From Halorubrum aidingense JCM 13560 (GTDB lineage Archaea; Halobacteriota; Halobacteria; Halobacteriales; Haloferacaceae): a stretch of 64,000 bases of DNA. Location of the stretch: contig NZ_AOJI01000024.1 of NCBI RefSeq assembly GCF_000336995.1, positions 1-64,000 of the forward strand. Direction: 5' to 3'. Below are positions 8,769 through 17,043 of this stretch, piece by piece (position 1 is the stretch's first letter; the number at the start of each line of letters is the position of its first letter). The notes beneath the pieces are model-generated. The model made no database searches. It saw nothing but the letters and a program-made list of their open reading frames with translations, and was not told the DNA's origin. A program made the position numbers and the translations under genes.

Positions 8769-8868
8769 GCCGGTCGCCGCCCGGTCGCCGTCCGACCGCC
8801 GCCGGCCGCGGATCGATCGATCGCCCCGTCGGAGAGGTGTTTTCACCGTCGGCGAGAGACGTGGTGTC

Positions 8869-9483
8869 ATGAGCGACGCGCCCGACCACCACGAGACGGA
8901 CGACCACCACGATCACGACGAGGACCACGACCATCACCACCACGACGCCGAGTCCGTAGCACTCGGGGTCGTGACGGTGTCTTCCTCGCGGTCGCTGGAC
9001 GACGACCCCTCCGGCGACTACGTCGTGTCGGCGTTCGAGGCGGCCGGTCACGAGGTCGTCGTCCGCGAACTCGTCCCCGACGAGTACGACAGCGTGCAGG
9101 GCACCGTCGACCGGCTCGCGCGGCGGAAAGACACCGACGCGGTCGTCACCACCGGCGGCACGGGCGTGACGCCGGACGACGTGACACCGGAGGCGGTTCG
9201 AGGCCTCTTCGCCAAGCGACTCCCCGGCTTCGGCGAACTGTTCCGCCGGCTCTCCTACGAGGAGATCGGAACGCGCACCATCGGCTCGCGGGCGACCGCC
9301 GGGGTCGTCGCCGACGCGCCCGTGTTCTGTCTGCCCGGGTCCGAGAACGCGGTCAGACTCGGCGTCGACGAGGTGATCCTTCGGGAGATCGAACACCTGG
9401 TCGGCCTGGCGAGCCGCGGAGCGACCGACGACGCCGAACCCGACGACGAGAGTGACGACGAGAGCGACGACGAGCACGCCTGA
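8869..9483 (+). CDS. moaB: Molybdenum cofactor biosynthesis protein MoaB/MogA-like
   Basis: 204 residues. The MoCF-biosynth fold spans about residues 28-180: VALGVVTVSSSRSLDDDPSG at the start, VVTTGGTGVTPDDVTPEAV with the TGGTG molybdopterin-binding loop, and VFCLPGSENAVRLGVDEVIL near the end. In the family this enzyme adenylylates molybdopterin before metal insertion. The first ~25 residues are almost only His, Asp and Glu (DHHETDDHHDHDEDHDHHHH), an unusual metal-binding-like leader, and the tail is a run of D/E/S. It is convergent with trpG, 30 bp apart. Confidence 0.9.
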   Translation: MSDAPDHHETDDHHDHDEDHDHHHHDAESVALGVVTVSSSRSLDDDPSGDYVVSAFEAAGHEVVVRELVPDEYDSVQGTVDRLARRKDTDAVVTTGGTGVTPDDVTPEAVRGLFAKRLPGFGELFRRLSYEEIGTRTIGSRATAGVVADAPVFCLPGSENAVRLGVDEVILREIEHLVGLASRGATDDAEPDDESDDESDDEHA

Positions 9484-9513
9484 CGCGGACGACGCTGACG
9501 ACGCGCCCGGCAG

Positions 9514-10113
9514 TCACACCGACGCGAGAAAGTTGCGGATGAGGTCGTGACCGGCCGCGGTCAACACGCTCTCGGGGTGGAACTGCACCGCCTCGATCGG
9601 GTGCTCGCGGTGGCGGATCCCCATCACGATCGGCTCGCCGTCGTGGTCCGTCGTCGCGGTCACCGCGAACTCGTCGGGCACCTCGGTGGCGGCCAGCGAG
9701 TGGTACCGCCCGGCGCGGAACCCCTGATCGAGGCCGGCGAAGACGCCCTCCCCGTCGTGGTCGACCGGGAAGGCCTTGCCGTGGATCGGCTCCGGCGCGT
9801 GCCCGACGGTGCCGCCGTACTCGTAGACGGCGGCTTCGAGCCCGAGACAGACGCCGAGCGTGGGCACGTCGGGCGAAAGCTCTCGGAGGACGGCCATCGT
9901 CACGCCCACGTCGCGGTCGTTCTTCGGGTGACCGGGACCGGGGCTGAGGAGGATCGCGTCTGGGTCGGCGCGCTCGATAGCCGCGAGCGAGACCGTGTTC
10001 TTGAGCACCTCGACGTCTATCGTCTCGTCGTCCTCGCCGATCGGCTGGTCCGAGACGTACTCGACGAGGTTGTACGTGAACGAGTCGAAGTTGTCGACGA
10101 CGACGACCTTCAT
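9514..10113 (-). CDS. trpG: Anthranilate synthase component II (glutamine amidotransferase)
   Basis: 199 residues from the ATG at 10113. It opens MKVVVVDNFDSFTYNLVEYV; the class I amidotransferase triad is visible: Cys in GVCLGLEAAV (near residue 85), His and Glu in AVQFHPESVLT. ILLSPGPGHPKN forms the oxyanion region. It supplies ammonia to TrpE for chorismate to anthranilate. The start overlaps the trpE stop by 4 bp (ATGA), so the two subunits are translationally coupled as the last genes of the trpD-F-E-G operon. Confidence 0.95.
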   Translation of the reverse strand: MKVVVVDNFDSFTYNLVEYVSDQPIGEDDETIDVEVLKNTVSLAAIERADPDAILLSPGPGHPKNDRDVGVTMAVLRELSPDVPTLGVCLGLEAAVYEYGGTVGHAPEPIHGKAFPVDHDGEGVFAGLDQGFRAGRYHSLAATEVPDEFAVTATTDHDGEPIVMGIRHREHPIEAVQFHPESVLTAAGHDLIRNFLASV

Positions 10114-11789
10114 TCGTCGACCTCCGTGCCCGCGGCGAGCGGGTCCTCGGTCGGGGGCTCTCCCGCCCGAATCCGGTCGATCGCGGTCAACACGCCGTCC
10201 ATCTTCTGTTCGGTCTCCTCGTACTCGGCGGTCGGATCGGAGTCGGCGACCAGTCCCGCGCCGGCGCGGACGGTCACGGTGGTCTCGTCGGCGCCTTCCT
10301 CGAGCGTCGCCGTCCGGATGACGATCGCGAAGTCGGCGTCGCCGGTCCACGAGTAGTAGCCGACGCCGCCGCCGTACGCCTCCCGCGGGGTCGATTCGAG
10401 GGCCTCGATGATCTCCATCGCGCGCACCTTCGGCGCGCCGGTGAGCGTGCCCGCCGGGAACGTCGCTCGCGTCGCGTCGAACGGGTCGGCGTCGGCCGCG
10501 AGCGTTCCCGTCACGGTCGATTCGATGTGCTGGACGTGGCTGTACTTCAACACGTTCATGAACTCCTCGACGCGGACCGACCCCGGCTCGCTCACGCGGC
10601 GAACGTCGTTCCGCGCGAGGTCGACGAGCATCGTGTGCTCGGCGCGCTCCTTCCCGTCCGCGAGCATCTCGCCGGCCAGCCGGCGGTCCTCGACCGGGCT
10701 CGTCCCGCGGGGGCAGGTGCCCGCGATCGGGTTCGAGACGATCCGGTCGCCCTGCACCGACACGAGCGTCTCCGGACTCGCCCCGACGATGCTGCGGTCG
10801 TCGTGGCGCAGGACGTACATGTACGGCGACGGGTTCACCTCGCGGAGCGCCGCGTACAGCCCCAGCGAGTCGACCTCGCCGCGGAGCTCGCGGCTCCGCG
10901 AGATCACGCCCTGGTAGATGTCGCCGTCGAGGACGTGCCGTTTCGCGGTCCGTACCGCCTCCTCGTACGCCGCCTGCGGTTCGGCGGACTCCGACTCGAC
11001 GCGGATCCCGTCCGGTTCGGGGGGCGACGCGTCCGCCAACTCGCCGGCGACGCGCTCGGCTTCGGCGACGAGGTCGTCGTAGACCGCTGCGGGGTCGTCG
11101 TCGACGCCGATCACGGGGGTGAAGACGAGTTCGACCGTTCCCTCTTTCTCGTCGAAGACGACCGTCCGCGTCGTCAGCGCGAACTCCGCGTCCGGAAACG
11201 CGGTCTCGGGTCGGTCGACGCCGACCTCCTCCAACCAGAGGTCGTAGACGGCCTCGTACGCGAGGAAGCCGACGAACCCACCCGAGAGGATCTGGCGATC
11301 GGTGTCGGGGAACCCGCGCAGGCTCACGTCGGGGAACGCCGCGCGGATCCGGTCGATGGCGTCGCCGGCGGCGGGACCCAGCGCGTCGTCGAGCGCTGCG
11401 TCGTCGTCACCGCCGAGAGAATCTCCGTCGTCGCCGTCGCCGTCACCGACGAACTCGGCGGCCGGACCGAGTCGCGTCACGTCCGTTCGGTCGGGGTGGA
11501 CGGAGACGATCGCCTCGGGGTCGTACCCGACGAACGAGTAGCGCGCGTGTTTGTCCGCTTTCCCCCCGGCGGTGAACGCGCCGTCGGGGTCGCTGGAGGC
11601 GACCTTCTCGCCGGATTCCAACAGGAACCCGTACGGGCCCTCACCGACCAGCGTCGCGTACGCGGCGAGAGGGGTGACGTCGGGGTCGAGCGACGCGGAC
11701 GCGCGGACGACGACCGGCTTCTCTGCGTCCGCGGCGAGGTCGACGAAGGCGTCCTTCGAGCGGTCCAGTTGGGGGTGTGCGTCGTCCAT
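10110..11789 (-). CDS. trpE: Anthranilate synthase component I
   Basis: 559 residues. The chorismate-binding domain is in the C-terminal 300 residues: VLDGDIYQGVISRSRELRGE, SPYMYVLRHDDRSIVGASPE, NPIAGTCPRGTSPVEDRRLA, EHTMLVDLARNDVRRVSEPG, FPAGTLTGAPKVRAMEIIE and GGVGYYSWTGDADFAIVIRT, ending RAGAGLVADSDPTAEYEETE. The N-terminal domain carries the feedback-type loop (GFLLESGEKVASSDPDG). It converts chorismate plus ammonia to anthranilate with TrpG. ATG at 11789 follows the trpF stop by 2 bp; a GTG at 11795 overlapping that stop is an alternative. An Asp/Gly-rich insertion (GDGDGDDGDSLGGDDDA) near residue 120 is typical of halophile expansion loops. Confidence 0.95.
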   Translation of the reverse strand: MDDAHPQLDRSKDAFVDLAADAEKPVVVRASASLDPDVTPLAAYATLVGEGPYGFLLESGEKVASSDPDGAFTAGGKADKHARYSFVGYDPEAIVSVHPDRTDVTRLGPAAEFVGDGDGDDGDSLGGDDDAALDDALGPAAGDAIDRIRAAFPDVSLRGFPDTDRQILSGGFVGFLAYEAVYDLWLEEVGVDRPETAFPDAEFALTTRTVVFDEKEGTVELVFTPVIGVDDDPAAVYDDLVAEAERVAGELADASPPEPDGIRVESESAEPQAAYEEAVRTAKRHVLDGDIYQGVISRSRELRGEVDSLGLYAALREVNPSPYMYVLRHDDRSIVGASPETLVSVQGDRIVSNPIAGTCPRGTSPVEDRRLAGEMLADGKERAEHTMLVDLARNDVRRVSEPGSVRVEEFMNVLKYSHVQHIESTVTGTLAADADPFDATRATFPAGTLTGAPKVRAMEIIEALESTPREAYGGGVGYYSWTGDADFAIVIRTATLEEGADETTVTVRAGAGLVADSDPTAEYEETEQKMDGVLTAIDRIRAGEPPTEDPLAAGTEVDE

Positions 11790-11791
11790 GC

Positions 11792-12436
11792 TCACGCCAA
11801 CTCCATCTCTCGGCCCGCGTTCGCGACGAAGCGGGCGATCGCGTTGTGGTCTTTCCGACCGTCGGTGAACTCGACGCCGGACGCGACGTCGACGGCGAAC
11901 GGGTCCGCGACGCGGACCGCCTCGGCGACGGTGTCGGCCGTGAGCCCGCCGGCGAGGACGACCGGCGAGGTGAGCCGGGACGCCAGATCACCCGCCCGCT
12001 CCCAGTCGTGCGTCTCGCCCGTCCCGCCCGCGCCCGACTCGTCGGTCGAGTCGAGCACGAGCGCGTCGGCGACGGCGTCGAGCTCCTCCGCGCGGGCCGG
12101 GTCGTCGGCGTCGACCGCGAGCAGCACCTTCCGTTCGGTCTCCGCGCGGACGTAGCGGATCTCGTCGGGAGTCCACTCGCCGTGGAGCTGGAGGGCGTCG
12201 GGGCCGATCATCCGGACCAGTTCGACGGCGCGCTCGGCCGATTCGGGCATGGTGACGAGCGTCGCCGTGACGAAGGGGGGAACGGCCGCGAGCAGCTCCG
12301 CCGCGGCGGCGGGGTCCACCTCCCGGGGCGAGTCGACCGGCACCTCGGAGATGACGCCGACCGCGTCGGCGCCGGCGTCGATCGCGGCGCGGAGGTCCGC
12401 GTCGCGCGTGAGCCCGCAGATCTTCACCCGGGCCAT
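11792..12436 (-). CDS. trpF: Phosphoribosylanthranilate isomerase
   Basis: 214 residues, a single TIM-barrel domain. It starts MARVKICGLTRDADLRAAID with the catalytic Cys of KICG; the catalytic Asp is in the VLLAVDADDP/ALVLDSTDES region; PVVLAGGLTADTVAEAVRV and VDVASGVEFTDGRKD are the phosphate-binding loops. It isomerises phosphoribosylanthranilate in tryptophan synthesis. Its first base is the last base of trpD's stop, so the genes are tightly coupled. A short Glu/Gly stretch (ESGAGGTGETHD) replaces a barrel loop. Confidence 0.95.
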   Translation of the reverse strand: MARVKICGLTRDADLRAAIDAGADAVGVISEVPVDSPREVDPAAAAELLAAVPPFVTATLVTMPESAERAVELVRMIGPDALQLHGEWTPDEIRYVRAETERKVLLAVDADDPARAEELDAVADALVLDSTDESGAGGTGETHDWERAGDLASRLTSPVVLAGGLTADTVAEAVRVADPFAVDVASGVEFTDGRKDHNAIARFVANAGREMELA

Positions 12437-13515
12437 CAGTCGTCCTCCGAGCCGGCCGCGGCGGTTCCATCGGTCCCGGCCGACTCCGGTTCGCTATCGG
12501 CGTCGCTCTCGTCGTCGCCACCGCACAGCGCCGCGAACTTCGCGGCGGCCGCCCCGGTGTCGATGGCCTCGGCGGCCCGCTCAACCCCGGCGGCGAGGGA
12601 GTCAGCCTCGCCGGCGACGTAGACCGCCGCGCCCGCGTTCGCGAGGATCAGGTCGCGCTTCGGGCCGGTCACCGAGCCGTCGACGATCCCGCGGAGGTCG
12701 GCGGCGTTCTCCTCGGGGGTCCCGCCGGCGACCGCCTCGATCGGAGCCCGTTCGAGTCCGAGGTCGTCCGGCGAGACGGTGAACTCGGTCACCTCGTCGC
12801 CGTCGACCTCGGCGACGACCGTCTCGTCGTGGATGCCGATCTCGTCCATCCCGGCGCCGTGGACGACGAGCGCCCGTTCGACGGGCATGTGTGCGAGCGA
12901 TCGCGCGATCGTGGGGACGAGGTCGGGGTCGTACACGCCGAGCACCTGGGCGTCGGCGCCGGCGGGGTTGGTGAGCGGGCCGAGCACGTTGAAGATCGTC
13001 CGCATTCCGAGCTCCTTTCGCGGACCGATGACGGCCTTCATTGCGGGGTGGAACACGGGCGCGAGCATGAACCCGATCCCGTCGTCCTCGATCGCGGCCT
13101 CGACGGCGGGGGGCTCGGCTTCGACGTCGGCGCCGGCGACCTCGAGCACGTCGGCGCTGCCCGACGACGAGGAGACGGAGTAGTTGCCGTGCTTGGCGAT
13201 CGGGACGCCCGCGCCGGCGGCGACGATCGCCGCGGTCGTCGAGACGTTGATCGTGTCGTAGTCGTCGCCGCCGGTGCCGCAGGTGTCGACGAGCGGCTTC
13301 CGGTCCGGATCGATGGTGCGCGCGGCGTCGCGCATCCCCTGCGCGAACCCGGCGATCTCGGCTTCCGTCTCGCCTTTCGCCCGGAGCGCGGCGAGAAGGG
13401 CGCCGATCTGCGCCTCGGTCGCTTCCTCGAAGACGAGCCGCGCGGCCTCGCGCGCCTCCTCGACCGTCAGATCCGTCCCGTCCGTCACGCGTTCGACCGT
13501 GTCGTTGATATCCAT
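12436..13515 (-). CDS. trpD: Anthranilate phosphoribosyltransferase
   Basis: 359 residues from the ATG at 13515 (MDINDTVERVTDGTDLTVEE). The PRPP-binding signature VDTCGTGGDDYDTINVSTTA is intact, as are KHGNYSVSSSSGSADVLEV, FMLAPVFHPAMKAVIGPRKE and FNVLGPLTNPAGADAQVLGV. It transfers phosphoribose to anthranilate. An Asp/Glu/Ser-rich tail (residues 335-359) is extra to the family core. It is the first gene of the trpD-F-E-G cluster, with TGTACA-type boxes immediately upstream. The separate trpC/B/A genes are not in this window. Confidence 0.95.
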   Translation of the reverse strand: MDINDTVERVTDGTDLTVEEAREAARLVFEEATEAQIGALLAALRAKGETEAEIAGFAQGMRDAARTIDPDRKPLVDTCGTGGDDYDTINVSTTAAIVAAGAGVPIAKHGNYSVSSSSGSADVLEVAGADVEAEPPAVEAAIEDDGIGFMLAPVFHPAMKAVIGPRKELGMRTIFNVLGPLTNPAGADAQVLGVYDPDLVPTIARSLAHMPVERALVVHGAGMDEIGIHDETVVAEVDGDEVTEFTVSPDDLGLERAPIEAVAGGTPEENAADLRGIVDGSVTGPKRDLILANAGAAVYVAGEADSLAAGVERAAEAIDTGAAAAKFAALCGGDDESDADSEPESAGTDGTAAAGSEDD

Positions 13516-13517
13516 AA

Positions 13518-13563
13518 TGTGCACCAATGTATTGTTTCGCGTTATGATGTACAAGTATGTACA
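13518..13563 (-). promoter_or_regulatory. Paired TGTACA-like boxes upstream of trpD
   Basis: 13548-13563 is TGTACA-AGTA-TGTACA: two perfect hexamers, each itself a palindrome, 4 bp apart. At 13518-13533, 30 bp closer to the gene, a degenerate pair with the same 4-bp spacer reads TGTGCA-CCAA-TGTATT. From memory, TGTACA is the TRP-box operator consensus described for the TrpY repressor of the methanogen trp operon. The boxes sit between 3 and 48 bp upstream of the trpD ATG, where basal promoter elements must also be. A tryptophan-responsive operator is inferred. Confidence 0.6.
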
Positions 13564-13638
13564 CTAAGTTAACGCTGTCGCCGCCGCTCGGTGCCGGCCC
13601 GTGCCGCAAAACCCGTCGGCAGGCTGTCGAGGGCGCGC

Positions 13639-14328
13639 CTACGCGTCGCGGAGCGCCGTCGTCCCGTCGGCCTCGACGACGACCACCGGGACTTCGGCGT
13701 CGTCGACCACGGTGTCGGTCGTGGAGCCGAAGACGAACCGACCGACCGTCCCGGTCGTGGGCGCACCGACGACGACGAGGTCGTAGTAAGGGGACTGCTC
13801 GACGATCGCGTCCGCGGCGCTCCGCGCTTCGACGAGCCAGCGATCGGCCCGCTCGAAGTCGCCGAGGCGGTCGTCGGCCGCCGCGAGCAGCGCCTCGCCG
13901 GCGGCGACGGGGTCGGCGGCGGCGTCGTGGTTGCCGTGGTTGCCGTGGTTGCCGCCGGCGCCGCCGCTATCGCTGCCGTCGCGTCCATCGGTCGCGTCCA
14001 ACTCGGCGGCTTCGACCCCGGCATCCGACGGGACGACGTGGAAGAGTTCGAGCCACGCGTCGGTCGCGTCCGCCAGTCGCCTCGCCAGGTCGACGGTCGC
14101 TCCGGAGTGCGGGCCGGGACCGACGGCGACGAGGATCGAGGAGATCCGGTTCGGACGCGCCAGTCGGGACTCCCCCTCGAGCCTCGCGTGAGCGACTGAA
14201 GCGGTCGTCGTGGCCGCCTCAGTGACGGCGGGTTCGACGACCGACTCGCCGGGCCCTGCCTCGTGCTCTGCGGTCGGGGCCGCGGATCCCGCGGGACCGG
14301 TCTGATCGTCGGCGTCGCTCCCGTTCAT
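13639..14328 (-). CDS. Universal stress protein (UspA family)
   Basis: 229 residues. A 65-residue acidic N-terminal extension precedes the Usp domain, which starts RISSILVAVGPGPHSGATVD and runs through LELFHVVPSD to the final VVVGAPTTGTVGRFVFGSTT, DTVVDDAEVPVVVVEADG. The ATP-type loop GxxGxxxxxxGS is close to GAPTTGTVGRFVFGS. A Gly-Asn-His repeat interrupts the middle of the domain. Usp proteins bind nucleotides and respond to stress; nothing here shows a particular signal. It is an isolated gene with its own TATA element. Confidence 0.87.
   Translation of the reverse strand: MNGSDADDQTGPAGSAAPTAEHEAGPGESVVEPAVTEAATTTASVAHARLEGESRLARPNRISSILVAVGPGPHSGATVDLARRLADATDAWLELFHVVPSDAGVEAAELDATDGRDGSDSGGAGGNHGNHGNHDAAADPVAAGEALLAAADDRLGDFERADRWLVEARSAADAIVEQSPYYDLVVVGAPTTGTVGRFVFGSTTDTVVDDAEVPVVVVEADGTTALRDA
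13927..13953 (-). repeat. Three 9-bp tandem repeats within the Usp gene
   Basis: GTGGTTGCC occurs three times in a row on the plus strand (13927, 13936, 13945). On the coding strand this gives a Gly-Asn-His triplet repeated three times, an in-frame expandable loop in the Usp domain. Confidence 0.9.
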
Positions 14329-14350
14329 GTGTTTCCGTCAGACAGACGCA

Positions 14351-14358
14351 TGATAAAT
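14351..14358 (-). promoter_or_regulatory. TATA box of the Usp gene
   Basis: Minus-strand ATTTATCA, 23-30 bp upstream of the ATG at 14328. Confidence 0.6.
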
Positions 14359-14502
14359 CCTGCTGGTCCGGCCCGCCGCGACCGACGCCTCCGGGTTCGG
14401 TGCCGCTGCTCGCCGCGTTCGACTGCCGAGCGCGCACCGATTGCCGGGCGATAAAAATTGGTGGTGTCGGTCATTGCGCCGAACGGCCGCCGGGGCCGCA
14501 GC

Positions 14503-14892
14503 TTAGATGACGCGGTTCTGCAGGTAGTCGAGGTGTTTCGCGTTGTAAACGATCTTGACCTCGTCGGTCGCCGGGCTGCCGATGCAGGTGAGGCGGACGT
14601 TCTTCTCTTCGACTTCCTCGTCGGAGAGAATCTGCTGCATGTCCATCTCGATGTCGCCCTCTTTCACGATGGACGCGCAGTTCGCACACGCGCCGGCGCG
14701 GCACGAGAAGGGCCAGTCGTAGCCCTGCGCCTCGGCCGATTCGAGGATGTATTCGCCCTGATTCACTTCGAGGCTGCCGTAGTCCTCGGCGTCGAGGTCG
14801 GCCGCGGCGGCTTCCTCGAAGAGGTCGTCATCGTCCATCGACCAGCCGTGGTCGTCGAGCACTTCGTAGTTGAGGTATTCTACTGTGGGCAT
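14503..14892 (-). CDS. fdx: Halobacterial-type 2Fe-2S ferredoxin
   Basis: 129 residues, exactly the length of the classic halobacterial plant-type ferredoxins. It starts [20 protein letters not shown] and contains the acidic [20 protein letters not shown] insertion that distinguishes haloarchaeal ferredoxins from plant ones. The cluster ligands are in [15 protein letters not shown] (CX4CX2C) and [10 protein letters not shown]. In haloarchaea this carrier accepts electrons from 2-oxoacid:ferredoxin oxidoreductases. It is monocistronic. The ATG at 14892 is preferred; an in-frame extension upstream to 15291 runs antisense to the next gene and is not credible. Confidence 0.96.
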   Translation of the reverse strand: MPTVEYLNYEVLDDHGWSMDDDDLFEEAAAADLDAEDYGSLEVNQGEYILESAEAQGYDWPFSCRAGACANCASIVKEGDIEMDMQQILSDEEVEEKNVRLTCIGSPATDEVKIVYNAKHLDYLQNRVI

Positions 14893-15076
14893 CACCTGCG
14901 GGTTTGATGCCCACCTCATTAGGCTTTGCTGTTCCTCGCCTTTGACGGTCGTATCGGACACCCGTACGAACGCCGGTTGCGGTCGTTCAGTCCCCCGATC
15001 GACGCCTGACAGTCGGCTATCAGGCTTGAGACGAGGTGGGCAACAATCAAGAGCGAACGCCCCGTCTCGGTGATCG

Positions 15077-15946
15077 ATGAAGGAGTCAGTCGTCGCCGAC
15101 TTCGTCGGCCGCGTCCACACCGCCGACCTCGGAAGCGACGATCCGGTCACGGGGCGCATCCTGCTGAGCCAGCGCAGACTGGTGATCGCGACGGACGGCA
15201 CGAAGACGACCGTGCCGCTCGCGGACGTGTTCGACGTGGCCGTCGGTACCGTTCCCGGCGACCTGCAGTCGTTTTTCAACGACAGCGTCACCGTCGCCTA
15301 CGACGGGAACGACCGAAGACGCACGGCTCTGATCGAGGGCGAATCAGACGACATGGAGCAGTTCACGCGGCTCCTGTTCAAGGCGCTGTTGCGGAACGTC
15401 ACCGTCACGGTTCGCCATCCCGCGAAAGTCGGCGGTCGCGTCACCGACGCGACCGACCACACGGCGTCGGTGACCCTCTCGCCGGGCGCGATCGGCTTCA
15501 CCAACTGCCCGGAGCCGTTCCGGGTGACCCTCTCGACCGTCATCGACTACGAGCGGACGGACCGGACGCTCGCGGGGACGAAACGCCCCGCGCTCGTGTT
15601 CCGTCACGTCCCCGACACGCAGACGGTGACGTCGATTGCGACCGTCCCGGACGCGCGAACGCTGAACGTGCTCGGGCGGTACCTCAAGCTCGAATACGAC
15701 GAGGCCATGGACGACCTCGACTCGTTCGATCCAACCGAGGAGCAGCTGGAGGTCCTCGTCTCGATCTACTCGGCCGGCGGCGAGGCGAACATCGCGGAGA
15801 TCGTCACCGGCGACGTCACCCAGACGTCGATGGTCCTCGATCAACTCCGGGAGGCGGAGCTCGTCGTCGACGGTGACACGGGCGCCGCGCTCACCCGAAA
15901 GGGGCAGATGATCGTCACCTCCTACCTCGAATCGGTCAACGCCTGA
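15077..15946 (+). CDS. cheF: Taxis protein CheF-like (archaeal chemotaxis/archaellum adaptor)
   Basis: 289 residues, soluble. It starts [20 protein letters not shown] and has PH-like beta segments in the first half ([33 protein letters not shown]), followed by a C-terminal winged-helix-like part ([54 protein letters not shown]). This arrangement matches archaeal CheF, which links CheY to the archaellum switch. No other che or arl genes are near, which is unusual because cheF normally sits in the taxis cluster; it could be a CheF paralogue. Identification is from overall pattern, without a single diagnostic motif. Confidence 0.7.
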   Translation: MKESVVADFVGRVHTADLGSDDPVTGRILLSQRRLVIATDGTKTTVPLADVFDVAVGTVPGDLQSFFNDSVTVAYDGNDRRRTALIEGESDDMEQFTRLLFKALLRNVTVTVRHPAKVGGRVTDATDHTASVTLSPGAIGFTNCPEPFRVTLSTVIDYERTDRTLAGTKRPALVFRHVPDTQTVTSIATVPDARTLNVLGRYLKLEYDEAMDDLDSFDPTEEQLEVLVSIYSAGGEANIAEIVTGDVTQTSMVLDQLREAELVVDGDTGAALTRKGQMIVTSYLESVNA

Positions 15947-16050
15947 CGCGAAGGGACGCCGCCGCTGACGGGCCCGATCGGCTCGACGCGTCCGGACGAA
16001 CCGACGCGCTCGGGGGAAGTTTCATGCTCGTGGACGTGTAGGGTATTCAC

Positions 16051-16938
16051 ATGCCAGACGACCACCACGGGCGTCCGACGAAACTCGACGCCGTGGCCCG
16101 CGAGCGGGGGATCGACGCCCCGGCCCGTGCCGGCTCGGCCACGGGGGGACCGTCGGCCGCGCCCGGTCCGCGGGTTGCACGCGTTCCGGAGACGCACGTC
16201 CACGACACGTTCTCGGTCGACGGAATCGACACGAAGCGACGGGAGGCGCTGTTGGAGGCCGTGCTCCGCGACTGCGACGGCGTCAGCGCCGCGTCGGCGA
16301 CCCAACGAAACGGCACCGTCGGCGTCCACCACGACCCCGCCGTGAGCCGGGACGACCTCCGCGAGACGCTCGTCGCGTGTGGGCTGGTCGTCGCACCGGG
16401 CGACGACGCGTTCGTCACCCGCCGCGCGTCGCAGTTCGCCTCGGCCCGAGTCGCCGTCGCGGTGCTGTTCGGGCTGATGGTCGCGACGCCGTACATCGGC
16501 GTGCTCTACCCGACCCGCGTCGAGTGGTTGTTCTACGACCCGGTGACGGTCGCGTACCTCCAGTCGATCCTCGATTCGGCGGTCGCGACGCACTTCTTCG
16601 TGAACCTCGCGGCGCTCTCGGGTATCGCCTTCCTCGTCGCCTGCGGCCCGATCATCCGCCGAGCGATCGGCGCGGCCGCCGAGGGGCGGCTCACGAACGA
16701 GGCGGTGTTCGTCGGTGGCGTCGTCGCGGTCTTCGGGTACAGCACCCTCGCCGCGTTCACCGGTTTCGGCGGGAACGTCCACTACGACCTCGTCGCCTAC
16801 GCGACCGCGGGCGTCACCCTGTGGACTCACTTCGGCGCCGACGATCCGGCCGTTGACCCGGCGGCGACCGCGGACCCGACCGCTGACCAATCCGGAGCCG
16901 ACGACGACCCGGTTGCGATGACCGACGGCGGCCGCTGA
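16051..16938 (+). CDS. Orphan membrane protein with HMA-like N-terminus, no ATPase domain
   Basis: 295 residues. Residues about 50-115 look like a heavy-metal-associated (ferredoxin-fold) domain (HDTFSVDGIDTKRREALLEA, then TVGVHHDPAVSRDDLRETLV) but the metal-binding CxxC is absent. Four membrane segments follow: ARVAVAVLFGLMVATPYIGV, HFFVNLAALSGIAFLVACGP, FVGGVVAVFGYSTLAAFTGF and LVAYATAGVTLWTHFG. The layout copies the first part of a P1B-type ATPase, yet the phosphorylation and ATP-binding domains are missing and the stop is clean, with an acidic tail. It may be a domesticated fragment or a metal-responsive membrane accessory; the function is unknown. Confidence 0.75.
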   Translation: MPDDHHGRPTKLDAVARERGIDAPARAGSATGGPSAAPGPRVARVPETHVHDTFSVDGIDTKRREALLEAVLRDCDGVSAASATQRNGTVGVHHDPAVSRDDLRETLVACGLVVAPGDDAFVTRRASQFASARVAVAVLFGLMVATPYIGVLYPTRVEWLFYDPVTVAYLQSILDSAVATHFFVNLAALSGIAFLVACGPIIRRAIGAAAEGRLTNEAVFVGGVVAVFGYSTLAAFTGFGGNVHYDLVAYATAGVTLWTHFGADDPAVDPAATADPTADQSGADDDPVAMTDGGR

Positions 16939-17043
16939 GGCGGTCTCGGCGGGTCGCGTTCGTTCCCTTACTGGCGGCCAAGCGCACGCGAGAGCGTCGG
17001 CGTCGTGCTCGGTTCCATGTTCGGGGTCGTGTTCGGTGTCGTC

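Noticed and set aside
10527-12155. A 542-codon plus-strand open frame antisense to trpE and trpF
   Set aside because: The conserved trp proteins are on the other strand; this is a shadow of their codon bias.
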